Assembly: GCF_013004595.1 (NCBI RefSeq)
Contig: NZ_JABEMC010000005.1
Coordinates: 1-64,000 of the forward strand
Origin: Brevibacterium luteolum
GTDB lineage: Bacteria; Actinomycetota; Actinomycetes; Actinomycetales; Brevibacteriaceae
Reading direction: 5' to 3'
Length of the DNA stretch: 64,000 nt
Both the position numbers and the translations under genes were made by a program. A model generated the notes under the pieces. That model had not been told where the DNA came from and did not search any database. It saw only the letters and a list, made by a program, of their open reading frames with translations. Below are positions 41,892 through 49,923 of this stretch, piece by piece. Position 1 is the stretch's first letter. Each line of letters begins with the position of its first letter.

Positions 41892-42533
41892 ATGAACCGT
41901 CACCGTCAGTCCCACGTCACCCCCTATATCGCCCACACAGCGGAGCTGACCCGCGAGCTCATCGACGTGCTCGTGGCCACCGGTGACGAGGCGGCTGTGG
42001 CCGCACGGGTCGGGGAGCTGGCCGGGCAGCTTCAGGCACTGGCCGCCGATCCGTCGCAGGCGGCACCGTCGCACGGCGCCCGAGAGTCCTATCTGCCCAA
42101 CGACCGCAGCCCGGTGACCTCGCTGCGCAACCCGATCGCCCCGCCGATGGAGCTCAGCTATTCAGACGGCCGCGCCGAGGGCACCGTGACGCTGAGCGCA
42201 CCCTATGAGGGCCCACCGCAGCGAGCGCACGGCGGGGTCGTGGCGATGCTGCTCGATCACGTCATGGGAGCTGCCGCCAACACTGATGCCCCGCCGCCGG
42301 CGCTGACCCGGATGCTGTCGATCGACTACTTCGACGGCACCCCGCTCGGCACCGAGGTCACTGTCGTCGCCTGGGTCGACCAGGTTGAGGGCCGCAAGAA
42401 GCACATGGTCGGCGAGATCCGGCACGATGGCAAGGTGTGCGCGCGCTCGACCGGGCTGTGGATCGACCTGCCGGCCGAGGTGTACGAGAAGGCCTTCGCC
42501 GAGGCCGGACTCGCCCCGGAATCATTCGCCTGA
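41892..42533 (+). CDS. Hotdog-fold acyl-CoA thioesterase (PaaI-like)
   Basis: A 213-residue protein. Residues about 1-80 are a helical extension; the hotdog domain follows with the characteristic AHGGVVAMLLDHVMG (HGG and Asp) and LSIDYFDGTPLGTEV. PaaI-type enzymes release free acids from stalled CoA thioesters. GAGGAG precedes the ATG. Divergent from the MDR operon and followed by the thiolase gene, so it fits a beta-oxidation safety role. Confidence 0.87.
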   Translation: MNRHRQSHVTPYIAHTAELTRELIDVLVATGDEAAVAARVGELAGQLQALAADPSQAAPSHGARESYLPNDRSPVTSLRNPIAPPMELSYSDGRAEGTVTLSAPYEGPPQRAHGGVVAMLLDHVMGAAANTDAPPPALTRMLSIDYFDGTPLGTEVTVVAWVDQVEGRKKHMVGEIRHDGKVCARSTGLWIDLPAEVYEKAFAEAGLAPESFA

Positions 42534-42627
42534 CCACCACAGTGTGACCCCGGTCGCAGAGGCCGGTTAGCGGCTGGCTACAGTTGAGCTCGGTCACACT
42601 CACTGCACCGCCGACGAAGGAGCCCAC

Positions 42628-43770
42628 ATGAACGACGCAGTCATCGTCGCCGCCCGCCGCACCCCGACCGGTAAGCGCGAAGGCGTGCTCTCCGGCATCC
42701 ACCCCGCTGACCTTTCGGCCGTCGTGATCGAGGACCTCGTGACGACCACCGGCATCGACCCGGTCGTCATCGACGATGTCATCTGGGGCAATGTCACTCA
42801 GGCCGGCGAACAGACCGGTGACATCGCCCGCACCGCAGCCCTGTCAGCCGGCCTGCCGGAGTCGGTGCCCGGCGTCACAGTGGACCGCCAGTGCGGCTCG
42901 TCACAGCAGTCGGTGCACTTCGCCGCCGCCGGACTCATCGCCGGCCACTACGACGCCGTCATCGCCGGTGGCGTCGAGTCGATGTCGCGCAACCCGATGG
43001 GCTCCTCGCTCATGGGCAAGAGCCCCTACGGCGAGCGCTTCCTCGCCCGCTACGACGGTGTGTTCCCCAACCAGGGGATCGGCGCAGAGATGATCGCCGA
43101 GCAGTGGGGTTTCGACCGCACGCAGCTCGATGAGTTCGCCATCGAATCCCACGAACGCGCAGCCGCAGCCACTGATGCCGGTGCCTTCGAATCGCAGATC
43201 GTGCCGGTCGAGACCGAGCACGGCACCATCACCGCTGATGAGGGCATCCGCCGCGGAGGCACCGTCGAGGGCCTGGCGAAGCTCAAGACCGTCTTCCGCG
43301 AAGACGGTGTCATCACCGCCGGCAACGCCTCCCAGATCTCCGACGGCGCAGCAGCCCTGCTCATGATGACCTCGGAGAAGGCCCGCGAGCTCGGGCTCAC
43401 GCCGATCGCCCGCGTGCACACCGCGGTGCTGGCTGGAACTGATCCGGTCATCATGCTCACCGGCCCGATCCCAGCGACCCAGAAGGCGCTCAGACGCTCG
43501 GGGCTGTCGATGTCGGACATCGGCGTCTTCGAAGTCAACGAGGCCTTCGCCTCGGTGCCGCTGGCCTGGGCCAAGGACCTCGAGGCAGACACGAAGCTCA
43601 TGAACCCCAACGGCGGTGCGATCGCGCTGGGCCACCCGCTCGGCGGCTCGGGCGCGCGCCTCATGACGACGATGGTCCACCACATGGCCGACAAGGGCAT
43701 CAGGTACGGCCTGCAGACGATGTGCGAAGGCGGCGGCCAGGCCAACGCCACCATTCTCGAACTCCTCTGA
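42628..43770 (+). CDS. Acetyl-CoA acyltransferase (thiolase)
   Basis: A 380-residue thiolase with all three catalytic blocks: acyl-binding Cys in VDRQCGSSQQS (about 89), His in GHPLGGSG and the proton-transfer Cys in CEGGGQAN. NEAFASVPLAWA is the usual conserved stretch. It carries out the last step of beta-oxidation, or the reverse condensation. GAAGGAG precedes the ATG. 94 bases after the thioesterase; two hairpins follow. Confidence 0.92.
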   Translation: MNDAVIVAARRTPTGKREGVLSGIHPADLSAVVIEDLVTTTGIDPVVIDDVIWGNVTQAGEQTGDIARTAALSAGLPESVPGVTVDRQCGSSQQSVHFAAAGLIAGHYDAVIAGGVESMSRNPMGSSLMGKSPYGERFLARYDGVFPNQGIGAEMIAEQWGFDRTQLDEFAIESHERAAAATDAGAFESQIVPVETEHGTITADEGIRRGGTVEGLAKLKTVFREDGVITAGNASQISDGAAALLMMTSEKARELGLTPIARVHTAVLAGTDPVIMLTGPIPATQKALRRSGLSMSDIGVFEVNEAFASVPLAWAKDLEADTKLMNPNGGAIALGHPLGGSGARLMTTMVHHMADKGIRYGLQTMCEGGGQANATILELL

Positions 43771-43775
43771 CACCA

Positions 43776-43862
43776 CGCCCGAGGCACAGCTGGAAACCCA
43801 GCCACCGCCTCGGGCGCGGCACCGTCACCGGTACGGCCGGGGCAGCAGGACTGCCCCGGCCG
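43776..43862 (+). terminator. Two hairpins after the thiolase gene
   Basis: The first pairs CGCCCGAGGC (43776-43785) with GCCTCGGGCG (43808-43817). The second is a perfect 11-bp stem GGCCGGGGCAG / CTGCCCCGGCC (43836-43862) with a CAGGA loop. They isolate the thiolase from the TRAP operon downstream. Confidence 0.75.
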
Positions 43863-43939
43863 CTGCCGTCTCATCAAGCCTGCGGCGGCCACCTGTCTCG
43901 ACTGTGTCACAGGTCATAGAAAGTTCTTGAAAACTGGCT

Positions 43940-43953
43940 GAACAATCATTAAC
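43940..43953 (+). promoter_or_regulatory. Operator-like motif before the TRAP operon
   Basis: TGAACAATCATTAA shares 11 of 14 bases with the site at 41813-41826 (read on the minus strand). It stands in an AT-rich island about 95 bases before dctQ, where a promoter is expected. Its palindrome is weaker than that of the other copy. Confidence 0.4.
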
Positions 43954-44036
43954 TTGATACCAGCGTCAACTTCAGCTGACGCCGCGGCGCCCGCAGCAGC
44001 GGGCGACGAACCGTGAGACGAACCGAGGTGACACTG

Positions 44037-44573
44037 GTGTCCAGGCTCAACGCGCTGCTCGACAGATCCCTGTCGGTCCTGACCGCGATCGCCGTCGTGC
44101 TCATGATGGCCCACATCGTCATCCACGCACTGTCGCGGTTCCTCTTCAACGCCCCGATCTTCGGCACCAACGAGATCGTCGCTTTCTGGTACCTGCCCTT
44201 CGTCGCACTCCTCGGGATCCCGGCCGCACAGCTGCAGAAGGAGCACATCACTGTCTCCCTCCTCTCAGATCGGCTCGCCCCGCTGCCGCAGGCGATCACG
44301 AAGATCTTCGGTTACGCCCTCGGCGCGCTTGTCAGCGTCGGGTTCGCGTGGTTCGGGCTCAAGGAGGCGCTCAAGCGCATGGACATGGGCGCGACTGCCG
44401 GGGTCACCGACATCATCGCCTGGCCGGTGTACTTCCTCGTCCCGGTCGTGTTCGCCATGCTCGCCGCACTGTTCGTCGTCGACATCATCATCACCGCCCG
44501 CACCCGCAATCCCGAGGTCAATCCGCTCACCGGTGAGACGGCCGAACGGGACATCGAAGAGACCATCATCTGA
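44037..44573 (+). CDS. dctQ: TRAP transporter small permease (DctQ)
   Basis: A 178-residue protein with four membrane helices; GTNEIVAFWYLPFVALLGIPA and QKEHITVSLL are typical of the small TRAP subunit that links DctM and the binding protein. GTG 44037 is chosen because GAGGTGA lies six bases upstream; GTG 44013 and 44028 are in frame as well. Eight bases precede dctM. Confidence 0.85.
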   Translation: MSRLNALLDRSLSVLTAIAVVLMMAHIVIHALSRFLFNAPIFGTNEIVAFWYLPFVALLGIPAAQLQKEHITVSLLSDRLAPLPQAITKIFGYALGALVSVGFAWFGLKEALKRMDMGATAGVTDIIAWPVYFLVPVVFAMLAALFVVDIIITARTRNPEVNPLTGETAERDIEETII

Positions 44574-44581
44574 GGCAGGCC

Positions 44582-46096
44582 ATGACCATCTCCCCCGCTC
44601 AGCTGCTGCCCGCCGACAAGAAGGCCGAGGCGCGTGCCGCCCACGCAGCCCGCACCGGCCGCGGCAGCTGGCTGACTCTCGGCATCGGCCTGGCGCTCTT
44701 CGCCGGCTGCCTCGCCGGACTGTTCACCAGCCCCACCCCGCAGATCGCCGGCATGTGGTGCATTGCGATGATGCTCATCCTGCTCTTCCTCGCCGTGCCT
44801 GCTGCGATCGCGCTCGCGGCGCCCAGCCTTATCGGCGTCTATGCGCTCTCCGGCATCCCAGCCACCGTCAACATCCTCTCGACCTCGCCGTTCCATTCGG
44901 TCTCGCAGTGGTCGTACTCGGTGCTGCCGATGTTCATCTTCATGGGCATGTTGCTGACCCAGTCGGGGCTGACGTCGAAGATCTACCGGGCTGCCGATCA
45001 CTGGTTCTCGTGGCTGCCCGGCGGCATCGGCATCGGCACGACCGCCGCCGGTGCAGGCCTGTCCTCGGTATCCGGCTCGACGATCGGCATGACATATGCG
45101 CTTGGCCGGGCCGGCATCCCGGAGATGCTGCGTGCCGGCTATGACCGGCGGGTGGCCGTGGGCACCGTCATCGTCGCCGGTCTGCCCGGCAACCTCATCC
45201 CGCCTTCGATCCTGCTCGTCGTCTACGCCGGCATCGCCTCGGTGCCGGTCGGCCCGCAGCTCATCGCCGGCACCCTGCCGGGCATCCTGCTGGCGGTCAC
45301 CTTCGCCGTCTTCATCTTCCTCCTCGGGCTCTTCGCCCCGGCTCTGGTGGGCAAGGGCACAGCCACCGGCACCGAGGCGGTGGCCTCGACCTGGCGGGAC
45401 CGGTTCCGTTCCCTTGGTGACATCTGGGGCTTCCCACTCATCCTCATCGTGCTCTTCGGCGGCATGTTCTCCGGTGCCTTCACCCCGACCGAGGCCGGTG
45501 CGGCCGCCGCATTCGCAGCCCTGCTGCTGTGCCTGCTCTACACCCGCCGCGACAAGCCGCTCGCCCGCGTGTCGCAGGCTGCGATCTCGACTGTGAGTGC
45601 GACCGCTGCGATCTTCTTCATCATGATCGGCGCAGAAATGCTGACCAAGCTGCTGGCCATCACCGGCCTGGCGCCGATGATCACCGGGTTCATCACCGAC
45701 CTCGGGCTCTCGCGCATCAGCTTCCTGCTCGTGCTCGTGGTCGTCTACCTCATCATGGGCATGTTCTTCGACACCCTGTCGATGATGCTGCTGACGATCC
45801 CGATCCTGCTGCCGACCCTCGACGCGATGGACGTCTCGGCGCTGTGGTTCGGGGTCTTCGTCGTCCTGCTGGGCGAACTCGGCATGATCACCCCGCCGGT
45901 GGGCATCCTCTCCTACATCGTGCACAACATCACGAAGGCACCGGAGGTCAACCTCGGGCACACGATCACCCTCAAGGACGTGTTCACCGCCCTGCTGTGG
46001 TTCCTGCCCATCGCCGTGCTGTTCCTCGCCCTCATGATCCTCTTCCCGGAGATGGCGACCTGGCTGCCGGCGCAGATGAACCCAGCCGGCGGCTGA
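44582..46096 (+). CDS. dctM: TRAP transporter large permease (DctM)
   Basis: A 504-residue protein with about 12 helices. Family features include PAAIALAAPS, MFIFMGMLL, SSVSGSTIGMTYALG, GVFS/GAFTPTEAGAAAAF and the C-terminal GELGMITPPVG. It is the secondary-transport subunit, driven by an ion gradient (usually Na+). It is followed by the binding protein, so the operon is Q-M-P. Confidence 0.92.
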   Translation: MTISPAQLLPADKKAEARAAHAARTGRGSWLTLGIGLALFAGCLAGLFTSPTPQIAGMWCIAMMLILLFLAVPAAIALAAPSLIGVYALSGIPATVNILSTSPFHSVSQWSYSVLPMFIFMGMLLTQSGLTSKIYRAADHWFSWLPGGIGIGTTAAGAGLSSVSGSTIGMTYALGRAGIPEMLRAGYDRRVAVGTVIVAGLPGNLIPPSILLVVYAGIASVPVGPQLIAGTLPGILLAVTFAVFIFLLGLFAPALVGKGTATGTEAVASTWRDRFRSLGDIWGFPLILIVLFGGMFSGAFTPTEAGAAAAFAALLLCLLYTRRDKPLARVSQAAISTVSATAAIFFIMIGAEMLTKLLAITGLAPMITGFITDLGLSRISFLLVLVVVYLIMGMFFDTLSMMLLTIPILLPTLDAMDVSALWFGVFVVLLGELGMITPPVGILSYIVHNITKAPEVNLGHTITLKDVFTALLWFLPIAVLFLALMILFPEMATWLPAQMNPAGG

Positions 46097-46224
46097 CGAT
46101 GACTTCCCGGCCCAACCGTTCGGTCTGCTGCCACCCGGCGCCAGACCCCGACCCACACCGCCGGCAGCGTTGCCGGCACAGCCTGCCGGGGCTTGACCCG
46201 GCGCAGCAAGAGAAGGAGACTCTC

Positions 46225-47514
46225 GTGACAACCCACCTGATGAAGACGCGGCGGGCGCAGACCACTGGTGCCCTGGCTGCCGGCGCCGCGCTCACACTGG
46301 CCCTCAGCGCCTGCGCCGGCAGCGCCGGCGGGGGCGGCGGAGGCGAAGGCGGCGGTGACGGCTTCGCGTACGGCGCCGACCAGTCCGAGGTCGATGAGCT
46401 CATCAAGGATCTCGACCCGGTCACCATCAAGTACCAGCCCTCGTCGGCCAGCGCGCAGTCGGTCATGGCCCCGACAGGCACCGTGTTCAAGGAGCTCGTC
46501 GAGGAGCGCTCCGGCGGCAAGATCACTGTCGACATCGTGTGGGGTCAGGCGATCGCCTCCTACGCTGAGGTGCATGACGCCCTGGCCGACGGCCGTGTAG
46601 ACGTGGCCTATACGCTGCCGGGCTACTTCCCCGATGAGTTCCCGGTCATCGATGCGATCGGCACCGCGATGGCCGACCAGCCGGCCTCGCCGTTCTCCGG
46701 CGAGCTCGTGACCAACGCCGTCGGCAGCGACATCGCCTGGCAGATCCCGGAGGCGATCGAGGAATACGAGTCCAAGGGCCTCGTTCCGCTCACGCCGTTC
46801 GCCGCCTCGGGCGGGTACTACAACGTGTGCGCAGAGCCGACCTCTTCTGCCGATGACTGGAAGGGACGCCAGATCCGCATCGCCTCGCAGGCCCAGGCTG
46901 CGCAGGTGACGAAGCTCGGCGGCTCACCGGTCTCGCTGCCGTACCCGGAGACCTATGAGGCGCTGCAGCGCGGCACCGTCGACTGCACGCTCGGCCAGCT
47001 CGTGCCCTCAGCCGAGTCCGGCATCTTCGATGTCGCACCGAACCTCGGCTACACCACCGACCACTCCTTCTCGCGTACAGCCGGCGCCTACCTGGCCGGC
47101 CAGACGTTCACGGAGCTTCCGCTGGCCTACCAGCAGATCATCTTCGACTCGAATGCCCTGGCCGCCTCCGGCGGCATGAAGGCCGTCATCGACGGCAACG
47201 CCGATGCCATCAGCCAGGCGAAGGCGGCCGGTGGTGAGGTCGAGCCGTTCGACGATGATGTGCAGGACAACGTCGGCGAGTACTCCCAGGAGCTCATCAA
47301 GCAGGCCGTCACCGACGGCAAGCTGAGCCAGGAGAACGTCAACGCGATCGCCGAGGCGACTAAGCGCCAGCAGCGCGCGATCGAGGACCTCGGCTACGTC
47401 GACGACGGTGAGACCGGTGACTTCGACGAGTGGTACGACAAGGACACCGACTACACCGAGTTCGCCAAGCACAACTACGAAAACGGCAGGGCGATGGAGC
47501 ACCGCCCGAGCTGA
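46225..47514 (+). CDS. dctP: TRAP substrate-binding lipoprotein (DctP), copy 1
   Basis: A 429-residue lipoprotein: basic start, hydrophobic stretch and lipobox LSAC with Cys30, then a Gly-rich linker. The mature domain shows GKITVDIVWGQAIASYAEVHDAL, ADDWKGRQIRIASQAQ with the conserved Arg, and YPETYEALQRGTVDC, the DctP spine-helix motif. GTG 46225 follows AAGGAGA. Ligand unknown, but the neighbouring acyl-CoA genes hint at an organic acid. Confidence 0.9.
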   Translation: MTTHLMKTRRAQTTGALAAGAALTLALSACAGSAGGGGGGEGGGDGFAYGADQSEVDELIKDLDPVTIKYQPSSASAQSVMAPTGTVFKELVEERSGGKITVDIVWGQAIASYAEVHDALADGRVDVAYTLPGYFPDEFPVIDAIGTAMADQPASPFSGELVTNAVGSDIAWQIPEAIEEYESKGLVPLTPFAASGGYYNVCAEPTSSADDWKGRQIRIASQAQAAQVTKLGGSPVSLPYPETYEALQRGTVDCTLGQLVPSAESGIFDVAPNLGYTTDHSFSRTAGAYLAGQTFTELPLAYQQIIFDSNALAASGGMKAVIDGNADAISQAKAAGGEVEPFDDDVQDNVGEYSQELIKQAVTDGKLSQENVNAIAEATKRQQRAIEDLGYVDDGETGDFDEWYDKDTDYTEFAKHNYENGRAMEHRPS

Positions 47515-47524
47515 CCGGCACGTC

Positions 47525-47588
47525 GCCTGGGCGGCACAGCGCCTGGGCGGCACAGCGCCTGGGCGGCTCAGTGCCTGGGCGCTGAACA
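47525..47588. repeat. Tandem repeat, 16-bp units downstream of dctP
   Basis: GCCTGGGCGGCACAGC repeats at 47525, 47541 and, as GCCTGGGCGGCTCAGT, at 47557; a partial fourth unit begins at 47573. It starts ten bases after the dctP stop. The unit length equals that of the array at 697-760, though the sequence is different. Confidence 0.85.
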
Positions 47589-47600
47589 GCTGACCGGCAC

Positions 47601-47646
47601 GCACGCGCAGCGGTATGTGAGGACTCTCATAGACCGCTGCGCGTGC
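47601..47646 (+). terminator. Long hairpin between the two dctP genes
   Basis: A perfect 14-bp stem, GCACGCGCAGCGGT (47601-47614) with ACCGCTGCGCGTGC (47633-47646); the 18-base loop can itself pair (TGAG with CTCA). It ends about 20 bases before the next start codon and so overlaps that gene's promoter region. Confidence 0.8.
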
Positions 47647-47667
47647 GCTGTCCATAAGATGTTTGAC

Positions 47668-48966
47668 ATGACACGACTGCCTGCCTCCGGATCATCACCC
47701 CGCCCGGCGCTCACTCGCCGCCTGCTCGCCACCGCGGCCGCCTCGGCGGCGGTCATGCTGGCCGGATGTGCAGGGTCGGCCGGCGGCCAGTCGACGAACA
47801 GTGCGGGCGCCGGCGGCGGCTTCGACTACGGTGCCGAACAGGCCGACGTCGATGCGGCACTGGCTGACCTGGACCCGGTGACGATCACCTACCAGCCGAC
47901 GGCTGCCAGCGAGAAGTCCGTCATGGCACCCGGCGGCACGGTGCTGGCCGAGGAGATCGAGAAGCGCTCCGGCGGCAAGATCAGCGTCGACATCGTGTGG
48001 GGGCAGGCGATCGCCGGCTACACCGAAGTCCACGATGCGCTCGCCGACGGGCGCGTCGACCTGGCCTTCACGCTGCCGGCCTACGACCCGGCCGAGTTCC
48101 CCGCCTTCGATGCGATGAGCACCTCGCTTGCGCTGCTGCCGACCTCGCCGTATGCCGGTGAGCTCGTCGCCAATGCCGCCGGTGCCGAGGTGGCGTGGGG
48201 CTCCGATGCGCTGGTCGAGGAGTTCGAGGAGCAGGGGCTGAGCCCGCTCATCCCGCTCATCGCCTCCGGCGGGTACTACACGATCTGCACCGACCCGCTG
48301 GAGACTGCTGAGGACTTCGACGGCCGGCAGATCCGGATCGGATCCTCGGCCCAGTCCGAGCAGATCCAGAACCTCGGTGCGACTCCGGTGTCGCTGCCGT
48401 TCCCGGAGACCTATGAGGCGCTGCAGCGCAACACCATCGACTGCGACCTCGGCCAGCTCATCCCGGCCGCCGAATCCGGGATGTTCGACGTCGCCAAGCA
48501 CATCGCCTACCCGACCGAGCACAGCTTCTCCCGCTCCCCTGGGGCGTATATGGCAGGCAAGACCTACCGTGAGCTGCCGCTTGCCTATCAGCAGGTCATC
48601 TACGATGCGATGATCGCCGCCTTCGACGGGCAGATGCAGGTCTCCGTAGGCGGCAATGCGGTGGCAGTCGGGGCGGTCAAGGATGCCGGCGGGACCATCA
48701 CCGAGTTCCCGTCCGAGGTGCAGAAGGCACTCGGGGACCAGACGCAGGAGATGAGCCGTGAAGCCGGTGAGCAGGCCGGGCACGACAGCCTCGCCGATGA
48801 CATGGCAGCCGCCGGTGAGAAATGGGGCACGCGCATCGAAGAGCTCGGCTTCACCGACGGCGGCGGAGTTGAAGACCTCGATGAGTGGTACGACGACGGC
48901 ACCGACTACCGGAAGTTCGGCACCGCCGTGTTCGAGGAGGTCTTCACCGAGCACCGGCCGGGGTGA
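47668..48966 (+). CDS. TRAP substrate-binding lipoprotein (DctP), copy 2
   Basis: A 432-residue paralogue of the previous protein, alike over its whole mature part (ISVDIVWGQAIAGYTEVHDAL, FDGRQIRIGSSAQ, FPETYEALQRNTIDC). Lipobox LAGC with Cys34. ATG 47668 fits a -10-like CATAAG at 47653-47658 and no ribosome site; ATG 47659 is an alternative. A hairpin separates it from copy 1, so it may have its own promoter and bind a related but different ligand for the same permease. Confidence 0.87.
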   Translation: MTRLPASGSSPRPALTRRLLATAAASAAVMLAGCAGSAGGQSTNSAGAGGGFDYGAEQADVDAALADLDPVTITYQPTAASEKSVMAPGGTVLAEEIEKRSGGKISVDIVWGQAIAGYTEVHDALADGRVDLAFTLPAYDPAEFPAFDAMSTSLALLPTSPYAGELVANAAGAEVAWGSDALVEEFEEQGLSPLIPLIASGGYYTICTDPLETAEDFDGRQIRIGSSAQSEQIQNLGATPVSLPFPETYEALQRNTIDCDLGQLIPAAESGMFDVAKHIAYPTEHSFSRSPGAYMAGKTYRELPLAYQQVIYDAMIAAFDGQMQVSVGGNAVAVGAVKDAGGTITEFPSEVQKALGDQTQEMSREAGEQAGHDSLADDMAAAGEKWGTRIEELGFTDGGGVEDLDEWYDDGTDYRKFGTAVFEEVFTEHRPG

Positions 48967-49071
48967 GGCCTGCAGATGCCAGCCGCACCATGTCCGCTGC
49001 GCCGGAGTCCCGCAGGGCTCTGAGCGCGGTTCTTCCCATCCTGGTGCGCGGTTCGGATTCTCTCGGGAGAA

Positions 49072-49095
49072 GGTCGGCTCGTCGGCGAGCTGACC
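49072..49095 (+). terminator. Hairpin after the second dctP
   Basis: GGTCGGCTCG / CGAGCTGACC, ten pairs with one G-U, loop TCGG. It is about 105 bases after the stop codon and before the promoter of the NYN gene. Confidence 0.6.
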
Positions 49096-49146
49096 ACCTG
49101 CCCTCAAGCACGCGGTAACGCGCTGTCCACAACTGTGGGGGTCAGG

Positions 49147-49230
49147 TTGACTGGCTCAGCCTACCGAAGCATAATCTTGCTATAGCTCCTCGCCGTCCTC
49201 CGGGACTGGCGAGGCTTTTTCTTAGAGGAG
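49147..49230 (+). promoter_or_regulatory. Strong promoter and terminator-containing leader of the NYN gene
   Basis: TTGACT (49147-49152), 17-base spacer and CATAAT (49170-49175) make the best sigma-70-type promoter in the window. The expected leader begins near 49182 and at once contains CCTCGCC (49188-49194) pairing with GGCGAGG (49208-49214), followed by CTTTTTCTT, an intrinsic terminator. The ribosome site AGAGGAGG follows directly. CTCCTC at 49186-49191 is complementary to GAGGAG of the ribosome site and overlaps the terminator stem, so two exclusive folds are possible. Confidence 0.65.
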
Positions 49231-49233
49231 GCA

Positions 49234-49899
49234 ATGGTGCCGGAACTTCTGCGAGCCGTCGTTGTGGTCGATTATCAGAACGTTCACCTGACTGGGCATG
49301 GTGTGTTCGCGCCCGGTGAGCCGAAACACAAGAGCTTGATCGATCCCGGTCGATTCGGACGCAAGCTGATCCAGGTCCGCAATTCGAAACAGCGTCATTC
49401 GAAATACCACGCAGACTTGAGCAGGGTCGTTGTCTACCGCGGTCTGCCTATCCCCGAACATGACCCGGATGATTATGCGCGCAATCAAGCTCAGAAGGCT
49501 GAGTGGATGAAGGATCCCTTGGTCGAAGTAAATTACCGTCCGCTGAAGTACCAAGTGCTCCGTGACCGAGACGGACGCCCTGCATCTGACTCAAACGGCC
49601 GGCAGATAGTAACGAGCAAGCAGGAGAAGGGTATTGATGTCCTATGCGCTTTGGCACTCGTCCGCGAGGCAATGATGGAGGGTGTTGACCTTGTGATCCT
49701 GGCCTCGCAGGACACCGATCTAGCCCCTGCACTGGAGGAGGCACACTCCGTAGGCGGCGCAAAGATTGAGACGGTCTCCTGGTACGAACCGAAGAACTAT
49801 CGGAGCCGCGAAATCCGCTCTTCCGCAGTCCGGTTGTGGAACACACGTCTGTCGGAATCAGACTTTCGGGCGTGTCTCGATACACGGTCCTACGCCTGA
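49234..49899 (+). CDS. NYN domain (PIN-like) protein
   Basis: A 221-residue protein. VVVVDYQNVHL near the N-terminus holds the first acidic residue (D13) and Asn16; SQDTDLAPALEEAH (near 150) holds the second acidic pair and the NYN/LabA hallmark; KGIDVLCALALVREA supplies a third Asp. This is the metal site of PIN-like RNases. Codon use is less GC-biased than in neighbours, which hints at transfer. AGAGGAGG precedes the ATG. It stands alone behind an unusual leader; role possibly RNA turnover or defence, not provable here. Confidence 0.82.
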   Translation: MVPELLRAVVVVDYQNVHLTGHGVFAPGEPKHKSLIDPGRFGRKLIQVRNSKQRHSKYHADLSRVVVYRGLPIPEHDPDDYARNQAQKAEWMKDPLVEVNYRPLKYQVLRDRDGRPASDSNGRQIVTSKQEKGIDVLCALALVREAMMEGVDLVILASQDTDLAPALEEAHSVGGAKIETVSWYEPKNYRSREIRSSAVRLWNTRLSESDFRACLDTRSYA

Positions 49900-49923
49900 G
49901 CTTCCCATCGATTCGGTAGTTGC

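Noticed and set aside
44312-46231. A 639-codon open frame on the minus strand opposite dctQ, dctM and the start of dctP.
   Set aside because: It consists of repetitive Glu/Asp/Arg/Gly-rich text typical of an antisense shadow of a membrane-protein gene.
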